NCBI GenBank assembly: GCA_021234535.1
Contig: CM037833.1
Location: 5,168,709 to 5,232,708, forward strand
Length of the DNA: 64,000 nt
DNA from: Stichopus chloronotus
Taxonomy: Eukaryota; Echinodermata; Holothuroidea; Aspidochirotida; Stichopodidae
Direction: 5' to 3'
The notes under the pieces were generated by a model that saw only the letters and a list, made by a program, of their open reading frames with translations, had not been told where the DNA came from and did not search any database. A program made the position numbers and the translations under genes. Below, piece by piece: positions 34,480 through 45,801 of the stretch (its first letter is position 1; every line of letters starts with the position of its first letter).

Positions 34480-36410
34480 ATTGTCTTCTTCAGCAGCCCC
34501 CTGCATATAAGGACAATTACATAACATGATTATTCATTGCACTTTTACTAATTTTTCTCATACAATGTATCACACGTTGATGGTTAGCATTTTGCTAGTG
34601 TTCTCATTGTTCAATATGCATTAAAGCCGCTACCAGGGAACCTAAACTACAGGTAATTTTATTACATTTTCACATCATCTAAAATAAGTTTAATATTCTA
34701 GGAATATCAGTTACCTTTCGGGGAAGGGGGCAAAATTAGGAACCCAAACGCAAATACGGTATGGTCACATACCAAAATATTGGAGCATTGTTAGGTGTAG
34801 AGTCTATGGTGCAAAAAATTTCCAAAAGGGGGAGGGGCAGGCCTCCAAAGCTCCCCATTGGATCCCCTTGCATTAATGGTTTATAAAGTTGTGCAACAAT
34901 GGCAATGTTGCCCTTTTGCAACATGACTATTGCAATACGGCTATTGCTCTGTGATTGACACTTCTATCGTTGGACTTTCTCTTGGCGGAGCAGGATGTTA
35001 AGAAGAGTTGACTGCATAAAATGTCTGTGAAGCAGTCTTCTTTTAACTCATCTGCTCTTTTATTGTTTGCAATTCAGTAATTTCTTGTCCTTTTAGGAAT
35101 CTGAACGTTTACATCTTCCGTGTGTGGTTTTTCAGCGACTGGACAGTTAAGACTATGAATCTCGTTAGATGTGAAAAACGCGCTTCTTCATTGTAGTCGC
35201 GTGTAAGATTCCGATGTGTTTACGTTTCGTTAGCTTGAGGATATGGGAAAAACTTCGAAGAAATCGAAAGGTGTGGTGACTACTTAGAGATCATCGACTA
35301 AACCAGTTGTATTAATTGATTGCGCAATCGATGCAAGTAATGATTTCCAGTTTGCGATAGTAACCCCAATATTTTTTTTCATGTGTGATCATAAGGATTT
35401 AAATAGTATTGCCTACATGCTTTATTAGGCAGTGTAGGTACAACAAACGCGTGCAAATGCAGTGCGGTTTCCATGATGTAAATTAGTTGAGATGAAAACA
35501 GAAACCTATGATTGCGTGTGTATGTCTGTGTGTTTGTTACATTTAACTTATAACACGATACCTTTATAAAAAAAGAAATGTTTCTCACACTCGGCATGTA
35601 TTGCTGCATATGTTTGTGTTGGACTTCAAACTTCATTTGAGGTCACCTGGGACCCAGCAGTCCAAAATTTCGTGATGTCGCAAGATAAACATCATGGAAG
35701 CCGTAAATCCGTAACAATACAGGAGAAAAATAGTTGTTCTAAGTGGCAATCATAGGTCGTCTATTCACAGAAGAGGACTAAAGTTGAAAAGTTTGATAAC
35801 ATGATATCTCAAGACAAATCATGAAACCTTTTGGTACATAGTATGTGAATGTGTTACATCGAGTGGAATGACCGTACTGTTTTTAAGGAAGTCAAAGGTT
35901 ATCTGCGATCACGTGAGATCATACAGTGAATTAACCGGTAATAAAAATGTATAAAGCAATCTTTACAACTCGTATACAAAGCTTGACCCACTCTAATTTG
36001 ATGTACTTTATATCGAACATAGTAAGGTCTATACTTAACAAAGAACTTGATCTGAAAATTGCATGTGTAAAGAAAGAAATAGTAACTTCTCTTCTTCAAT
36101 TAGTTCAAACTTTCAAGTGTATTCCAAAAGCCCTTAGTAGAAATGTGACATTCCAACTGAAGTGCACTTCGTAATTTCAATATTTTCTCATCAATTGCAA
36201 CTCTTGGATCAGTGGGTGACATACCCCACAACCCAAATCGTAGAAGTGAACAGCAATCTGGTTGACATGAACAGAACTGGAATGATATTGTATGCAGCTG
36301 ACTTGTGAGAAATTCAAACAGAGATCATAATGAGGTTACTTGAACGGTTACACAGATGTATCCAAGCATAGCCTACCTTATTGCTCATGAGTTACATACC
36401 CCCAAGCCAT
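34480..36410. other. No supported gene (unit B)
   Basis: Collinear with 13,250-15,800 of unit A, minus the A-only tandem duplication. It contains a (TG)-rich run near 35,515. Confidence 0.4.
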
Positions 36411-36417
36411 TATTTGC

Positions 36418-36910
36418 TTACCCAAAGACCCTGTGTTGACACAGGGCAGAGCATTGAGTGAAGGTCGATGTTGGTAGAGCTTGATCTGGAGGTGCTTCGT
36501 GAGGGGCTGTCTGATTGCTTCTAGCAGAGTGAGATGTACAAGGGCTGCGCTTCCTTTTTACTATCGACTTCTCCTTTGCCAAAGGAGGGTTTTGACTCTT
36601 CTTTCCCTTGGTCGGCATGGGTCCAGAAGACGCTAGTATCGAGTGTGGATTTGCTACGCGATCTGAGCACTCCAGCTGCGGTGGTGGACTCTCGTCAACC
36701 ACTCTCTTCTCCTACCTCAGAACTGGATTGATGTTCCGGTAAAATCTGCAGGTCTGGTGCGGGGAGTTTGTCTAACTGTGCCTGGAGCTTGCCTCTCTGT
36801 CCAACTAGCCATGTCTAAGTCCGTAGGAATCAAAATGCTTTCCCTTCTTTCTTGGCTGATTTTTCGTAACACTTTGCAGAAGCTTCCTCATCATTGACTT
36901 CTGCATACTT
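36418..36910 (-). pseudogene. Lys/Arg/Ser-rich relic, unit B
   Basis: Single copy of the segment duplicated in unit A. The frame MVDESPPPQLECSDRVANPH continues to the KGKKS and KRKRS basic blocks and a stop. It differs from 15,803-16,087 by few residues. Confidence 0.4.
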
Positions 36911-37113
36911 TAAGCCCTATGCGCGGTTTGTTTTAGGAACGCTTTTCTTCCATTTTGCCAAGTTTCGTGCTCGCTTCCGGCCTCGTCGGACAGGATTACC
37001 CTCATTTTCGCTGCTTGAAGTTGTGTCATCCAGGCTGGATGCTGTACTCGACGTGTCAAGTACATTCTCTTCAGGAACATAGGGTGGATCTGCCGAAGAA
37101 GAAAATTGAAATT

Positions 37114-37487
37114 TTAATTTTGTAGTGGCGAAATACAGGGGCCGTGCCAGGCTGGGGACTGGGTCCCATCCCCTTTTGTGGGTTTCCCCCTCCCCCTAGC
37201 AGGGATGTCGGCCCAAATCGGTGGTTCCAGGCCACGACCCCCCGAGGTGTAACTCGTCACGTCCCCGTGATCCACCTGCATCTCCGCTGTTTCCAATTCC
37301 GACGGTATTTCTTCTGTCTTTCTTTGACGATTGTGCGCATACACTGATTTTTCATGACGCTCTAACTCCCACTTTGTTCTGAACTCCGACCGCATTGATT
37401 GCATAACTGCGTGTATGGGGTACCTTTCTTACATGCCCCTTCATGTTATGGCGATTTTTGAACCGCCTGTTACACCCTTCTTTCTCG
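37114..37487 (-). pseudogene. C2H2 zinc-finger gene relic, unit B
   Basis: The first finger has CEKEGCNRRFKNRHNMKG, as in unit A. It lacks four bases (ATGT) between the fingers, which destroys the H of VRKVH and changes the following frame. The second finger (SEFRTKWELERHEKSVYAH) is intact. The downstream reading frame ends earlier than in A. Confidence 0.5.
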
Positions 37488-38000
37488 CATTACACCTAAA
37501 TGAAGGAAAAGAAATGAATGTAATCAACAATCGGTTGACATGAGCAGATTGTCATTATGTCTGTCAAATTTTCTAACCGTGTAAAATTCACATGTTCTCG
37601 AAGTAGGAGGGTTTCCAGCGGGTGCGTTGGTGACGTCCGCCAAGGGTATTTGCTTTGTCATTTTAGGTGTTCTATAATTAAGCACATAAAATGAAAGAAA
37701 TTTACGCGTATATATTCATTTGACGCTAAATAAGTATGCGATAAAACATTTGAAATGATTTGAAGTCTTTTACTCTCGCAGTTTGGTATCAATGAGTTAC
37801 AATAGATACACTAGATTTTGTACGGCTCTTCCTAAAGAAGTTTTTGCATATGGTATTCTATTTTTTTAGAAAAATGCACATGGTTCTTATTTTAACTACT
37901 AAAATACACATGTTAAATTCTGTATTGTTAAATTCTAGTAAATTTAAAAGAATAGGGATATCGCGACAACCAGACATGATATTAGCGTGACTTTCTTGTA

Positions 38001-38264
38001 TTAGGCCCAATATTTTGATCTCATTTCTATTGGGCACAATTGGTGAGCTGGATATTTCCTAATATACTCAGCCCGTGCTACTTGCAACTGCTTTTTCTTT
38101 TTGTACGCTCGCTGGCTGCGAAAGGAGACATCTACTGAAGTTGTAACACTCTTCCATACAGCTGTCTGTCTTCTGACTGGAGTTATCCCAAACAAGTATT
38201 TTTTAAGGGACTCTAACTTTTCGGGCGGCAGACCTTCTCTACCGTGGTACCATTGCAGTTGCAC
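38001..38264 (-). CDS. Helical basic ORF, possibly BEN-like, unit B
   Basis: 87 codons, two fewer than the unit A copy because of a 6-bp indel at ITPV. Substitutions include Ala to Glu, Ala to Val and Leu to Gln. The frame stayed open in both copies, and the indel is a multiple of three. This hints at constraint, but two copies are too few to say. Confidence 0.35.
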   Translation of the reverse strand: MQLQWYHGREGLPPEKLESLKKYLFGITPVRRQTAVWKSVTTSVDVSFRSQRAYKKKKQLQVARAEYIRKYPAHQLCPIEMRSKYWA

Positions 38265-38575
38265 TACTCAGTCTCCCTTCGAGTGAATATTACACCGACC
38301 AATTTACGTGCAACTACAGAGGGTCGGTCGGTATAGCACGACAGATTCTATGAACGTGTGAGCTCCCGTTGACTGCCCGATGTTTCCATCTACTTTAGAT
38401 GGGGTGGCAGATGTGTTTTGAGCAGCAGTTACTGCAATAACTGAGGTCGGGCGAGTGGAGATGAACTTCCAATAAAACCTGATGAAGAAGTAGCAGGAAG
38501 AGAACTATTTACATCTGGCAATTGCGTCGAAAATGAATCGTCTTCGAAGGATCTTCGTTCAACACCTCCATACTC

Positions 38576-38905
38576 TCAGCAAAAATTGCTGATGTATCGC
38601 TTAACGATACGCTCTGCAACATCAGCTTCCACTTTCTTGACATGCTGTTGCAATGCCTCGAGCATTGTGCGAAGTTGATGAACTTCATCTTTTAAGGTGG
38701 TAATACTGGCATTTTCAACATCATTTGTCTGAGTTGGCCTTCTCTCATCCCCAATGGCTTGTGTGCTGTGGTTAGGTATGGGGCGACGTTGTAGGCGTAC
38801 GCGATTCAGTTCAGATGTTGCCTTGGTCATGACCTCATCTTTCTTCTGTTTGAGCAAGTCTTTGTTCTTTTGCATCCTAATGGTTGACACTGAGCAAGTG
38901 GCCAC
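38576..38905 (-). CDS. Coiled-coil hypothetical protein, intact copy
   Basis: 109 codons from MATCSVSTIRMQKNKDLLKQ to RYISNFC-stop. A basic N-terminal region (KKDEVMTKATSE, then RLQRRP) is followed from about residue 67 by a heptad-like helix (TLKDEVHQLRTMLEALQQHV, KKVEADVAERIVKR). No enzyme motif is seen. The A copy is broken by a single base, and the copy at the window edge is interrupted by a LINE. Downstream on the same strand lies the helical basic ORF at 38,001, with readable but frameshifted coding between (for example STQLPDVNSSLPATSSS). The present stop may therefore be secondary, and the original protein longer. It could be a DNA-binding coiled-coil protein of a mobile element. This is inference. 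Confidence 0.45.
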   Translation of the reverse strand: MATCSVSTIRMQKNKDLLKQKKDEVMTKATSELNRVRLQRRPIPNHSTQAIGDERRPTQTNDVENASITTLKDEVHQLRTMLEALQQHVKKVEADVAERIVKRYISNFC

Positions 38906-39039
38906 TAGTTACGTGCGGGCCTGAACTCAACACTCGTCTTGGCGCACCTGTACTGAGAACTTTAGCGGTCTGCAACGAACAAACAAAATAAATCCATTAA
39001 TCAATCTATCTTTAAATCAACTATAAATCAACTATAAAT

Positions 39040-39460
39040 CAACTAGTCAATTTGACCCCTGTTGACCTCAAATGGCCTTTTAACTTCAACAAAATCAATA
39101 GGCATGTTGTAATCAATGTGGTACACCTACATACCAAATATAATATTTGTCCAAGATTCGCTTCTTGAGATGTTTAGAAGGTTTTCAAAATTTGACCCCT
39201 GTTGACCTCGAATGACCTTTGACCTTCACCAAATTAATCGGGCTCTGTACCTCTACACACCACATGTAAGATTTGCCCCAGCTTCTCTTGTTGAGATATC
39301 GTGTTTATAAAGTTTTCACAATTTGATCTCCGTTGACCTCAAATCAAAACGGATTTTGTACTTCGTGTAGTACACCTACATACCTAATGTGATATTGGCT
39401 GAATCTTCCCTATCGTGTTTACAAGGTACACGTCACATACACACACACACCCACATTCAC
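39040..39460 (-). repeat. 145-bp monomer array, unit B, array 2
   Basis: Copy of 18,410-18,850, with a longer (CA)n run at about 39,437. Confidence 0.65.
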
Positions 39461-40533
39461 CGCCGCATGTTGCACAGTGTCAGTACATCTTGTGTTAACC
39501 TATATGCTCACATTGGTGAGTGTTATCGATATTTTTGATGAGAAAAATACATATCATAGGAGTCCATCTCTTGACGTCACAAATTTCCATACTAAGCCAA
39601 TGATTATTTATGTTACAGCTGTGAAACACTAATTTGTCTGTAATTTTGTCAAGTTGTGACAGATGATGGAATTTGTGGCTATTTTTAACATTTCCAATGC
39701 TGAATGCACCCAATTCTAAAAAATGTCATTTTCATGTCACACGCCCTTTCACTATTTGACCCCTGTTGACCCCAAATGACCGTTGACCTTCCAAAAACAT
39801 GTAGCACAAATAATTGCACTATTTTGTATAAAGTGAGAATTGGAGGCACACACTCGGCTAGAAACATCCAACCAGATCAGTCGTTTATTCTGTGATTTGT
39901 TTCAAAAATCCTATTTACACGGTTATTCTTCCATATGTATTTTTGGAAGGTGATAGGAAATCCTTTGTTTAACATGCGCAGATGCACTGAAATACAATAG
40001 GTCATATTATAACTACTTTGCACTGTATACATGCAGGCGAAATCCTGCAGCTTCATGTTTTACCTTTTTGGTCACAGCCACGGTTGCGGTGTTTTTCCTC
40101 TTTGATCGGTATTGATTATGCGGGATAAACTCTACAAATGAGAAGGGAAAAAAAGAGACGTCGTTCGTACACAGATGAAACCTCCATAGAGACGTACTGT
40201 ATTCCATTGCATTGAACAAGGACACACTTGGTCGGTTGTCAAAAGTTTTAGAGGAACAACTTCACTTTATCCTGACGAAACGTGGGCATTCATTCACAGA
40301 TTTCTCAACAGCTAACTGATCCGAGTAATCTATGTTTGGTATTTCGCCGGTATATATTGTATCAGCCAAATCTTTCTGTGACACGGTAAATCATCACACA
40401 CACATGTACACGCATACACACTAGATAAACAGACGGGTATGGATAGACAGACATGCATACAGTTAGACAGACTGACAAACAGACACACAGTTAAACGTAC
40501 AGTCGGACGAAGAAACAAACATGTGAAACTTAC

Positions 40534-40659
40534 TGTCTTATCCCCTTTTCGCCTCTTAGTAGGGGTGGAAGCTATTTGCAGGTTCTTCACGTTCTTCAAG
40601 TGTCCATGGCGGAGGGGTAAGGGTGACCCTCGGCGATGGTGGGTTACTTTCCAGTGTAC
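40534..40659 (-). other. Exon-like basic segment, unit B
   Basis: Copy of 19,865-19,990 with one substitution (Arg to His in VTRHRR) and the same splice-like borders. Confidence 0.3.
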
Positions 40660-41665
40660 CTGACGTTTCGTCAAAATTCTTGTTTGGATGACCTATGGAT
40701 TTTTCCAAACTAGTTTCGGTCTACTCTGACAATAACTCGTAGTGGATTGTTTCTTTACATCTTGGGATTACCTTCAAAATGAGATAATAGCGCAGGCTAT
40801 GTGAGAATAGTCATATATGAGTTCACATTGTCTTATTGCCGTATCCGAATTCAAACTGCCGAGGTAAGGCTAGTATACGTACCGTATTGAATGATAAATG
40901 CGATATTTTAAAAAAATCTGTTGTTCGTACAACTGTCCGGTAAAAACTATTCCTCAACATTGTGACATTTGGTTTTCATTTTGTATTCGTGCTACTCTGA
41001 TGCGAATCATATATTTACAAAAGGTCAATTTTCGGGTTTTTCTGGAAAGTGATAGAGAACTAACTCAAATATCCAACTAACTAAATTCTGAATTTTTTCA
41101 TTACACATGGCACTCCTACGCACCAGTCTCAAAAATTTTGCAATGAGGAAGTCTCTATCAAAAGTAGCTACAGAAAAAGCAGCTTATGGAAAAATAAGCA
41201 TACGCGAGCCTGATGTCATAGTCTTTCATTACCGTACTCTAACCCAATGGCAGGATGTTCGGACGAAAGTTGCAAATTAGGAGATCTCTCCTAAGGCCGC
41301 GAAACTGGCGATACGTTTAGATGGTCTATCAGACAGGAAATCCTGTGACACCCCACACCCAGCCAACTGAAATGACCCATACCCCAGTGCAAAATTCATT
41401 CAAATCATGAATAAGGTACATGGTGCGTCAAATGTATTGGGCGCGAAGTTGTCGCTTTGTCACGTATGAGATCACAAACAAAGGTAAACAGAATGAAATA
41501 CATTGATATATAAAAAATGATAAAATGACCAGTAGCAACGCGCTGACATTGCATTTCGATCGCTAAAACTAGGGTGAAAATCACTCGAAATTAGTACCAG
41601 TCAAGGTGACAGTGCCCACTGCCATTTCTTCGCACTAGAATCAACGTGATTTTTTAAACACTTAC

Positions 41666-41837
41666 ATATCCTTTGTACGGATCGTTAATGTTACACAATT
41701 TTTCTTTCACTGTTTGTGCCTCCCTGCATCACAACCGTGATCTTGTCGAAGCGTTGCAGTTTGCTAGGATGCTTGGCCAATCTCCCTTCTTCGGTCGTGG
41801 CTTCAAGGGACGGTCAGCCACGTTGTAACCATCCCAC
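41666..41837 (-). other. Exon-like segment, unit B
   Basis: Copy of 20,996-21,167, nearly identical to it. Confidence 0.35.
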
Positions 41838-41904
41838 CTGTAAAATTGTGAGTATAAAATTTCAGTTTTTGGTTTCGATGATAATCGTAACCTTTCTAAT
41901 CATG

Positions 41905-42410
41905 CATATGTGTGTGTATGTATATGTGTGTCTGTTTGTGGGTGTGTATGTCCGTGACGCTTGCTTGTAAACATGATATCTCAAGAAGCAAAGCTTGGAC
42001 AAATCTCATACTTGGTATGTAGGTGTACTACATTAAGTAGAAGAAACCTTTTGTTTTTGGTGGAGGTCAAAGGTCATTTGGGGTCAACAGGGGTCAAATT
42101 GTGAAAATCTTGTAAATACAATATTTCAAGAAGTGAAGCTTGGACAAATGTCATATTTACTGCGTTGGTTTACCACACTGAGTACAACATCCGTATTGAT
42201 TCTGGTGGAGGTCGAAGGTCATTTGAGGTCAACAGGGGTCAGGTTGTCAAAACCTTGTAAACAATATCTCAAGAAGGGAAGCTTGGACAGGTGTCATATG
42301 AAGTACGTCCTTGTATGTAACGAGTACGAGTACAAGAACGCAATTTTTTTAAATGGTGGTCAACGGTCATTTGAGGTCAACTGTGAGGTAAACTGTGTGG
42401 TATATGTGGG
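41905..42410 (+). repeat. 145-bp monomer array, unit B, array 3
   Basis: Copy of array 3 of unit A with about one extra monomer around 42,100-42,240. Confidence 0.65.
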
Positions 42411-42647
42411 CATGGCATTGACACCTACACCTACAGTATCAAAATTAACAGCTAACAAGTATACCAAGTGTACCCGGAAAAATGGATAATACGTCGTAAA
42501 AAGTACAGCCGTGTGAAGAAACCAATTGATATCCCCTCGCTTCTCAAGTTAGTCGATCAGAGAGTAACTGAACTGTACGTAATTGGAATAGTAATGAAGG
42601 GGATATTTTCCTGCCATTTAGGTATGTAGGAGCCCTGTATACTACTT

Positions 42648-42806
42648 TTAAGTGCATCAAAACGGCACAGAAACGACAACACAACTCAAACCGTCACAGG
42701 AAAAGCAAAAACGTGAACTATTTACAAACTACCAAATGAAACAGAAGATAATGTTCCTTACAGTAATAGAACCACACAGATACAGTATATACATATGTAC
42801 AGGACC
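42648..42806 (-). mobile_element. LINE 3' UTR fragment, unit B
   Basis: Copy of 21,843-22,005. Same truncation, so the insertion predates the duplication. Confidence 0.8.
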
Positions 42807-43368
42807 CCCAAAAAATTAGAAGTTCAACACCGTGGGGGGCAATTTCTTTGCATTCACGAATATTGCCACTCGGATATCCCCTTTAGTCGTTTTTCGGTTG
42901 GCTAGCTTCACATCCATTTCTATTCATGTTTTTACCCTTTCCGTGTCGACAATTTTCTCATTTATTTGACGCCTTGTAGTTTGGTGTCTGGACGTCTAGC
43001 ACACACAAAACACCTGTGACATTTATCGCATTCCTAATATCCAAAATCAACCAGCTGTTGCGGCCACCACATTTGTACCAAACTAAAAGTCATTTCCCCT
43101 ATGTTTCAATATGGTTTGATCACAACAATGGTTTTACTGCATGTAACGGAATGTTTTCCAGAAAGGTGTTTGGAATTCGCATTGCATCAGGGTGTAAGAT
43201 GTTAAACGTAAAGAAGGTACAAAGGTAAAAACCTCCGAATGGGTCTGCTTGCTCCTCCGCTATGTATGTTGTGTATGTACCGACGGAGATGAAATTGTGC
43301 ACGAGCACTGCGCGAATCATCTGTCTGGTCATTGTGGATATACTGTACATCGTGGTCGCGCGATTCAC
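42807..43368 (-). pseudogene. Unidentified coding-like relic, unit B
   Basis: Copy of 22,006-22,600. Here the frame RAVLVHNFISVGTYTTYIAE runs through EEQADPFGGFYLCTFFTF to PLHAVKPLL without the stop seen in A. Confidence 0.25.
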
Positions 43369-43389
43369 CTATGTGAGTTTCTCTGAAGA

Positions 43390-43873
43390 TTTCCCGGTTC
43401 TGTTTTTAATTCCTTGCCGAAGGAATCTATGCGATGATGATGTCGTGTGTGTATGTATGTGCGTAACTCTGAGTAATCTCATACTTGGCAAGTAGATTGC
43501 CGTTATTTAGTAGATGATCCCTCTCGTTTTTGGTGGAGGTCAAAGGTCATTTGGGGTCACTAGAGGTCAACAGGTAAATACCTTGAAAATTGGTTGTAAA
43601 CACGATATCTCCAGAAGCGTAACTCTGAATGATCTCAGACTTGGCATGAAGGTTGCCTTTATTTAGTACATGATCCCTAGGATCATTTGGGGTCAACAGG
43701 AGTCAAATTGTAAAAACCTTGTAAGCACGATATTTCAAGAAAGGAAGCTTGTAGAAATCTCATGTTAAGTATGTAGTTGAACCATGTTGAGTAGAGGAAC
43801 CCTATCGTTTTCAGTGGAGGTCAAAGGTCATTTGGGGTCAACGGGGTCAAATTGTGAAAACCATGTAAACACG
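43390..43873 (+). repeat. 145-bp monomer array, unit B, array 4 (truncated)
   Basis: TG-rich run and about three monomers. It is cut abruptly at 43,873 inside the word AAACCATGTAAACAC, where the unit ends. Confidence 0.65.
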
Positions 43874-43879
43874 CGAAGT

Positions 43880-44104
43880 AACTCCGTGGTGACTCAGCCT
43901 CTCTGCTCTCTCCTCACACCGAGGTAGCAAATTCTCCTCATCTTGGTCAGAGCAGTGGACCTTTGAGCAGGGGCCTCTACAGACGCATTGCCCTTGTACC
44001 TTCTCAACAGAAGTCTTCGGGACAGAGAACCATTTTGCTGCTTCTAAGAAACTAGTCTCTCCAGTTTTCACAGCTTCCAGTATGGAGACTGTTTGCCAAT
44101 TACT
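43880..44104 (-). pseudogene. Pogo/jerky-type transposase N-terminal relic (HTH_psq)
   Basis: Minus-strand SNWQTVSILEAVKTGETSFL then EAAKWFSVPKTSV is a helix-turn-helix of the psq/CENP-B N-terminal type (pattern: L..A.EAVK.G..S...AAK...VP..T). After a short gap SDQDEENLLPRCEERAERL resembles the start of the second DNA-binding helix set in pogo-like transposases. The usual basic residues after the first HTH are changed, the frame drifts, and no DDE domain follows. The relic begins exactly at the right edge of unit B. Confidence 0.6.
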
Positions 44105-44179
44105 CTGTGCCCCCCCCCCGCTTTTTTTGAATGAATGTTCGCACCATGGTGATTGACCCGAGCTGAAATTATAAAACAT

Positions 44180-44909
44180 TGTATGGTATTGTAAGTCTTG
44201 TTTTGAGGGCCCTCTCTCATACTATAAGACTTCCACACCACTGTTATACTGGTTAGCTGAATTACAGTCGTGTACTTCCCTTCGGTCAAATACCTTATTT
44301 AAAACACTACAGCATTGAATTCCCTAGTATACCTTAGGCGTAAGACCTTGAATGATAGCTTAGTGTATGCCTTATACCTCAACTAGATCCATACCTAGGC
44401 CAAGCATTGCCTGATATTAGCAACATATACCGATGTGATAAGGGAACGAAAGGCTGCCGCATTCAGTCAAATGAATTAGACCCATCACTTACAGTTCATA
44501 TAAACCTCCAAGGTTCCACAAAATAAGCATTCTCTTGGTGTGACTTAAAAGCTTTGGCAATGACAAGGCTTGTTTTGGTTGTTTCACTGGGGGCCATATA
44601 AGGAACACTTATGTCCTGGAAACACCATGACAAAGGAAATTCTGAGCCTATACAATAAAATAAAAAGTACCTTGATTTATAACATAGCCAAAAATGCAGC
44701 ACTTCAAAATCACCCTTTCTTTCACTTGATCAGGAAATAGCTTATATTTTCTTGAATCTAACCATAGATCGCTCGAAGTACGTGTCTTGAGTTGCTTTTT
44801 CACATCATTCATACCAGCTTTGCGAAATCGGAGGGTGTATGCCAAAAAATAAAACATTACTACACCATGGGCCATATTTGGGACAGGGCCATATTAGGAA
44901 CCTTTACCC
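44180..44909. other. No supported gene
   Basis: AT-rich, with only short ORFs on the minus strand and no recognisable repeat. Confidence 0.45.
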
Positions 44910-45205
44910 TATAGTCAATTGAAATTAGTACCAGGCAAATTGACAGTGCCCACTGCCTTTTCTTTGCACTAGAATTAACATGATTTTTTTAAACACTTAC
45001 ATATCATTTGTACGGACCGTTAATATACACAATTTTTCGTTCACCTTGATCTTGTCGAAGCGTTGCAGTTTGGCCCTTCTTCGGTCGTGGCTTCAACGGA
45101 CGTTTAGTTATTGCGACCCTAATTTCCGCATTGATTAAGCCACGTTTCCACGTTGTAACCGTCCCACCTGCAAAATTGTGAATATAAAATTTCAGTTTTC
45201 TTTTA
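44910..45205 (+). repeat. Diverged third copy of a piece of the unit
   Basis: Homologous to 20,915-21,205 and 41,585-41,875, starting at GAAATTAGTACCAG and ending in TATAAAATTTCAGTTTT. It carries several indels and is clearly more divergent than A is from B. Confidence 0.75.
45001..45167 (-). other. Exon-like segment, best-preserved paralogue
   Basis: Open on the minus strand between a GCAG acceptor and a GTAAGTG donor. It reads GTVTTWKRGLINAEIRVAIT then KRPLKPRPKKGQTATLRQDQ and GERKIVYINGPYK. It contains an insert (around WKRGLINAEIRVAITK) that is missing from the unit copies. Not recognised. Confidence 0.35.
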
Positions 45206-45319
45206 AATGTTTCTTTCATGAGTGACTGTTCGTGCATACTTGTTAAGAATCCTCAACTCTTATTGGCCAACTTCTTAGAGTAAAATCACCGACAAATGAA
45301 TACAATATAACCGTCGGTC

Positions 45320-45470
45320 GACAAGGGAGAGGGGCGGCCTACGGACGTCGTCTTGGCATCGGAGGTGTCGTTGATGGTTGAGTCCGACTTCGCTGGTATT
45401 GTCTAGGTCGACGTTTGGCAGACGGTGGGGTCCACTCGCTTCGGTGCGGGCGGACCGGCTGGTATTTAAA
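45320..45470 (+). mobile_element. LINE ORF2 3'-end fragment
   Basis: Matches the last 50 or so codons of ORF2 (50,225-50,372) in plus orientation with about 10% differences and small deletions. Both ends are truncated. Confidence 0.75.
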
Positions 45471-45729
45471 GGGATAGGAAAGTCAGCCGTGAAAGGCATC
45501 TGTATTTTTTGGGTGTGCTCTGAAACCTAGATCTCTCAATTTTGCGGTCAATCCGAGCCTGTTTGAATGAATGGGGTCCACTCTGAACTTTGTATCCTAT
45601 AGCCTAACCACAACTCCAGTGGCAGGCATTTATTGCGCAATCAGGTTTCATTGTCACTATTCGTGACGTCACTGCTGAACAACGCACTCGCAAGCAATTC
45701 CGCGACACTTCGCGGTTGCACTTACATGC

Positions 45730-45736
45730 TATAAAA
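45730..45736 (+). promoter_or_regulatory. TATA box of the THAP gene's putative promoter
   Basis: TATAAAA about 60 bp upstream of the LINE array. With the array removed, it lies about 70 bp upstream of the THAP gene ATG, a sensible distance for a TATA promoter and short 5' UTR. The upstream 100 bp are CpG-containing and include TGACGTCA-like TGACGTCACT at about 45,663, a CRE-like site. Confidence 0.45.
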
Positions 45737-45787
45737 CCTGGTTCGTCGTCAGTACAGTACATTGTGCGCAATAACCAACACGTACAT

Positions 45788-45799
45788 GTACCACGCACA
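45788..45799 (+). repeat. Left target-site duplication of the LINE array
   Basis: GTACCACGCACA, identical to 55,026-55,037. The first few bases could also belong to the LINE 3' end. Confidence 0.75.
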
Positions 45800-45801
45800 T
45801 T

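Larger units (their letters stand above)
26020..43873 (+). repeat. Large direct duplication, unit B
   Basis: Collinear with unit A (4,410-23,022). The left edge retains about 50 bp (around 26,018-26,070) and 90 bp (around 26,140-26,215) that A lost. The right edge is an abrupt switch at 43,873 from a 145-bp monomer to the pogo-like relic. Confidence 0.9.
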
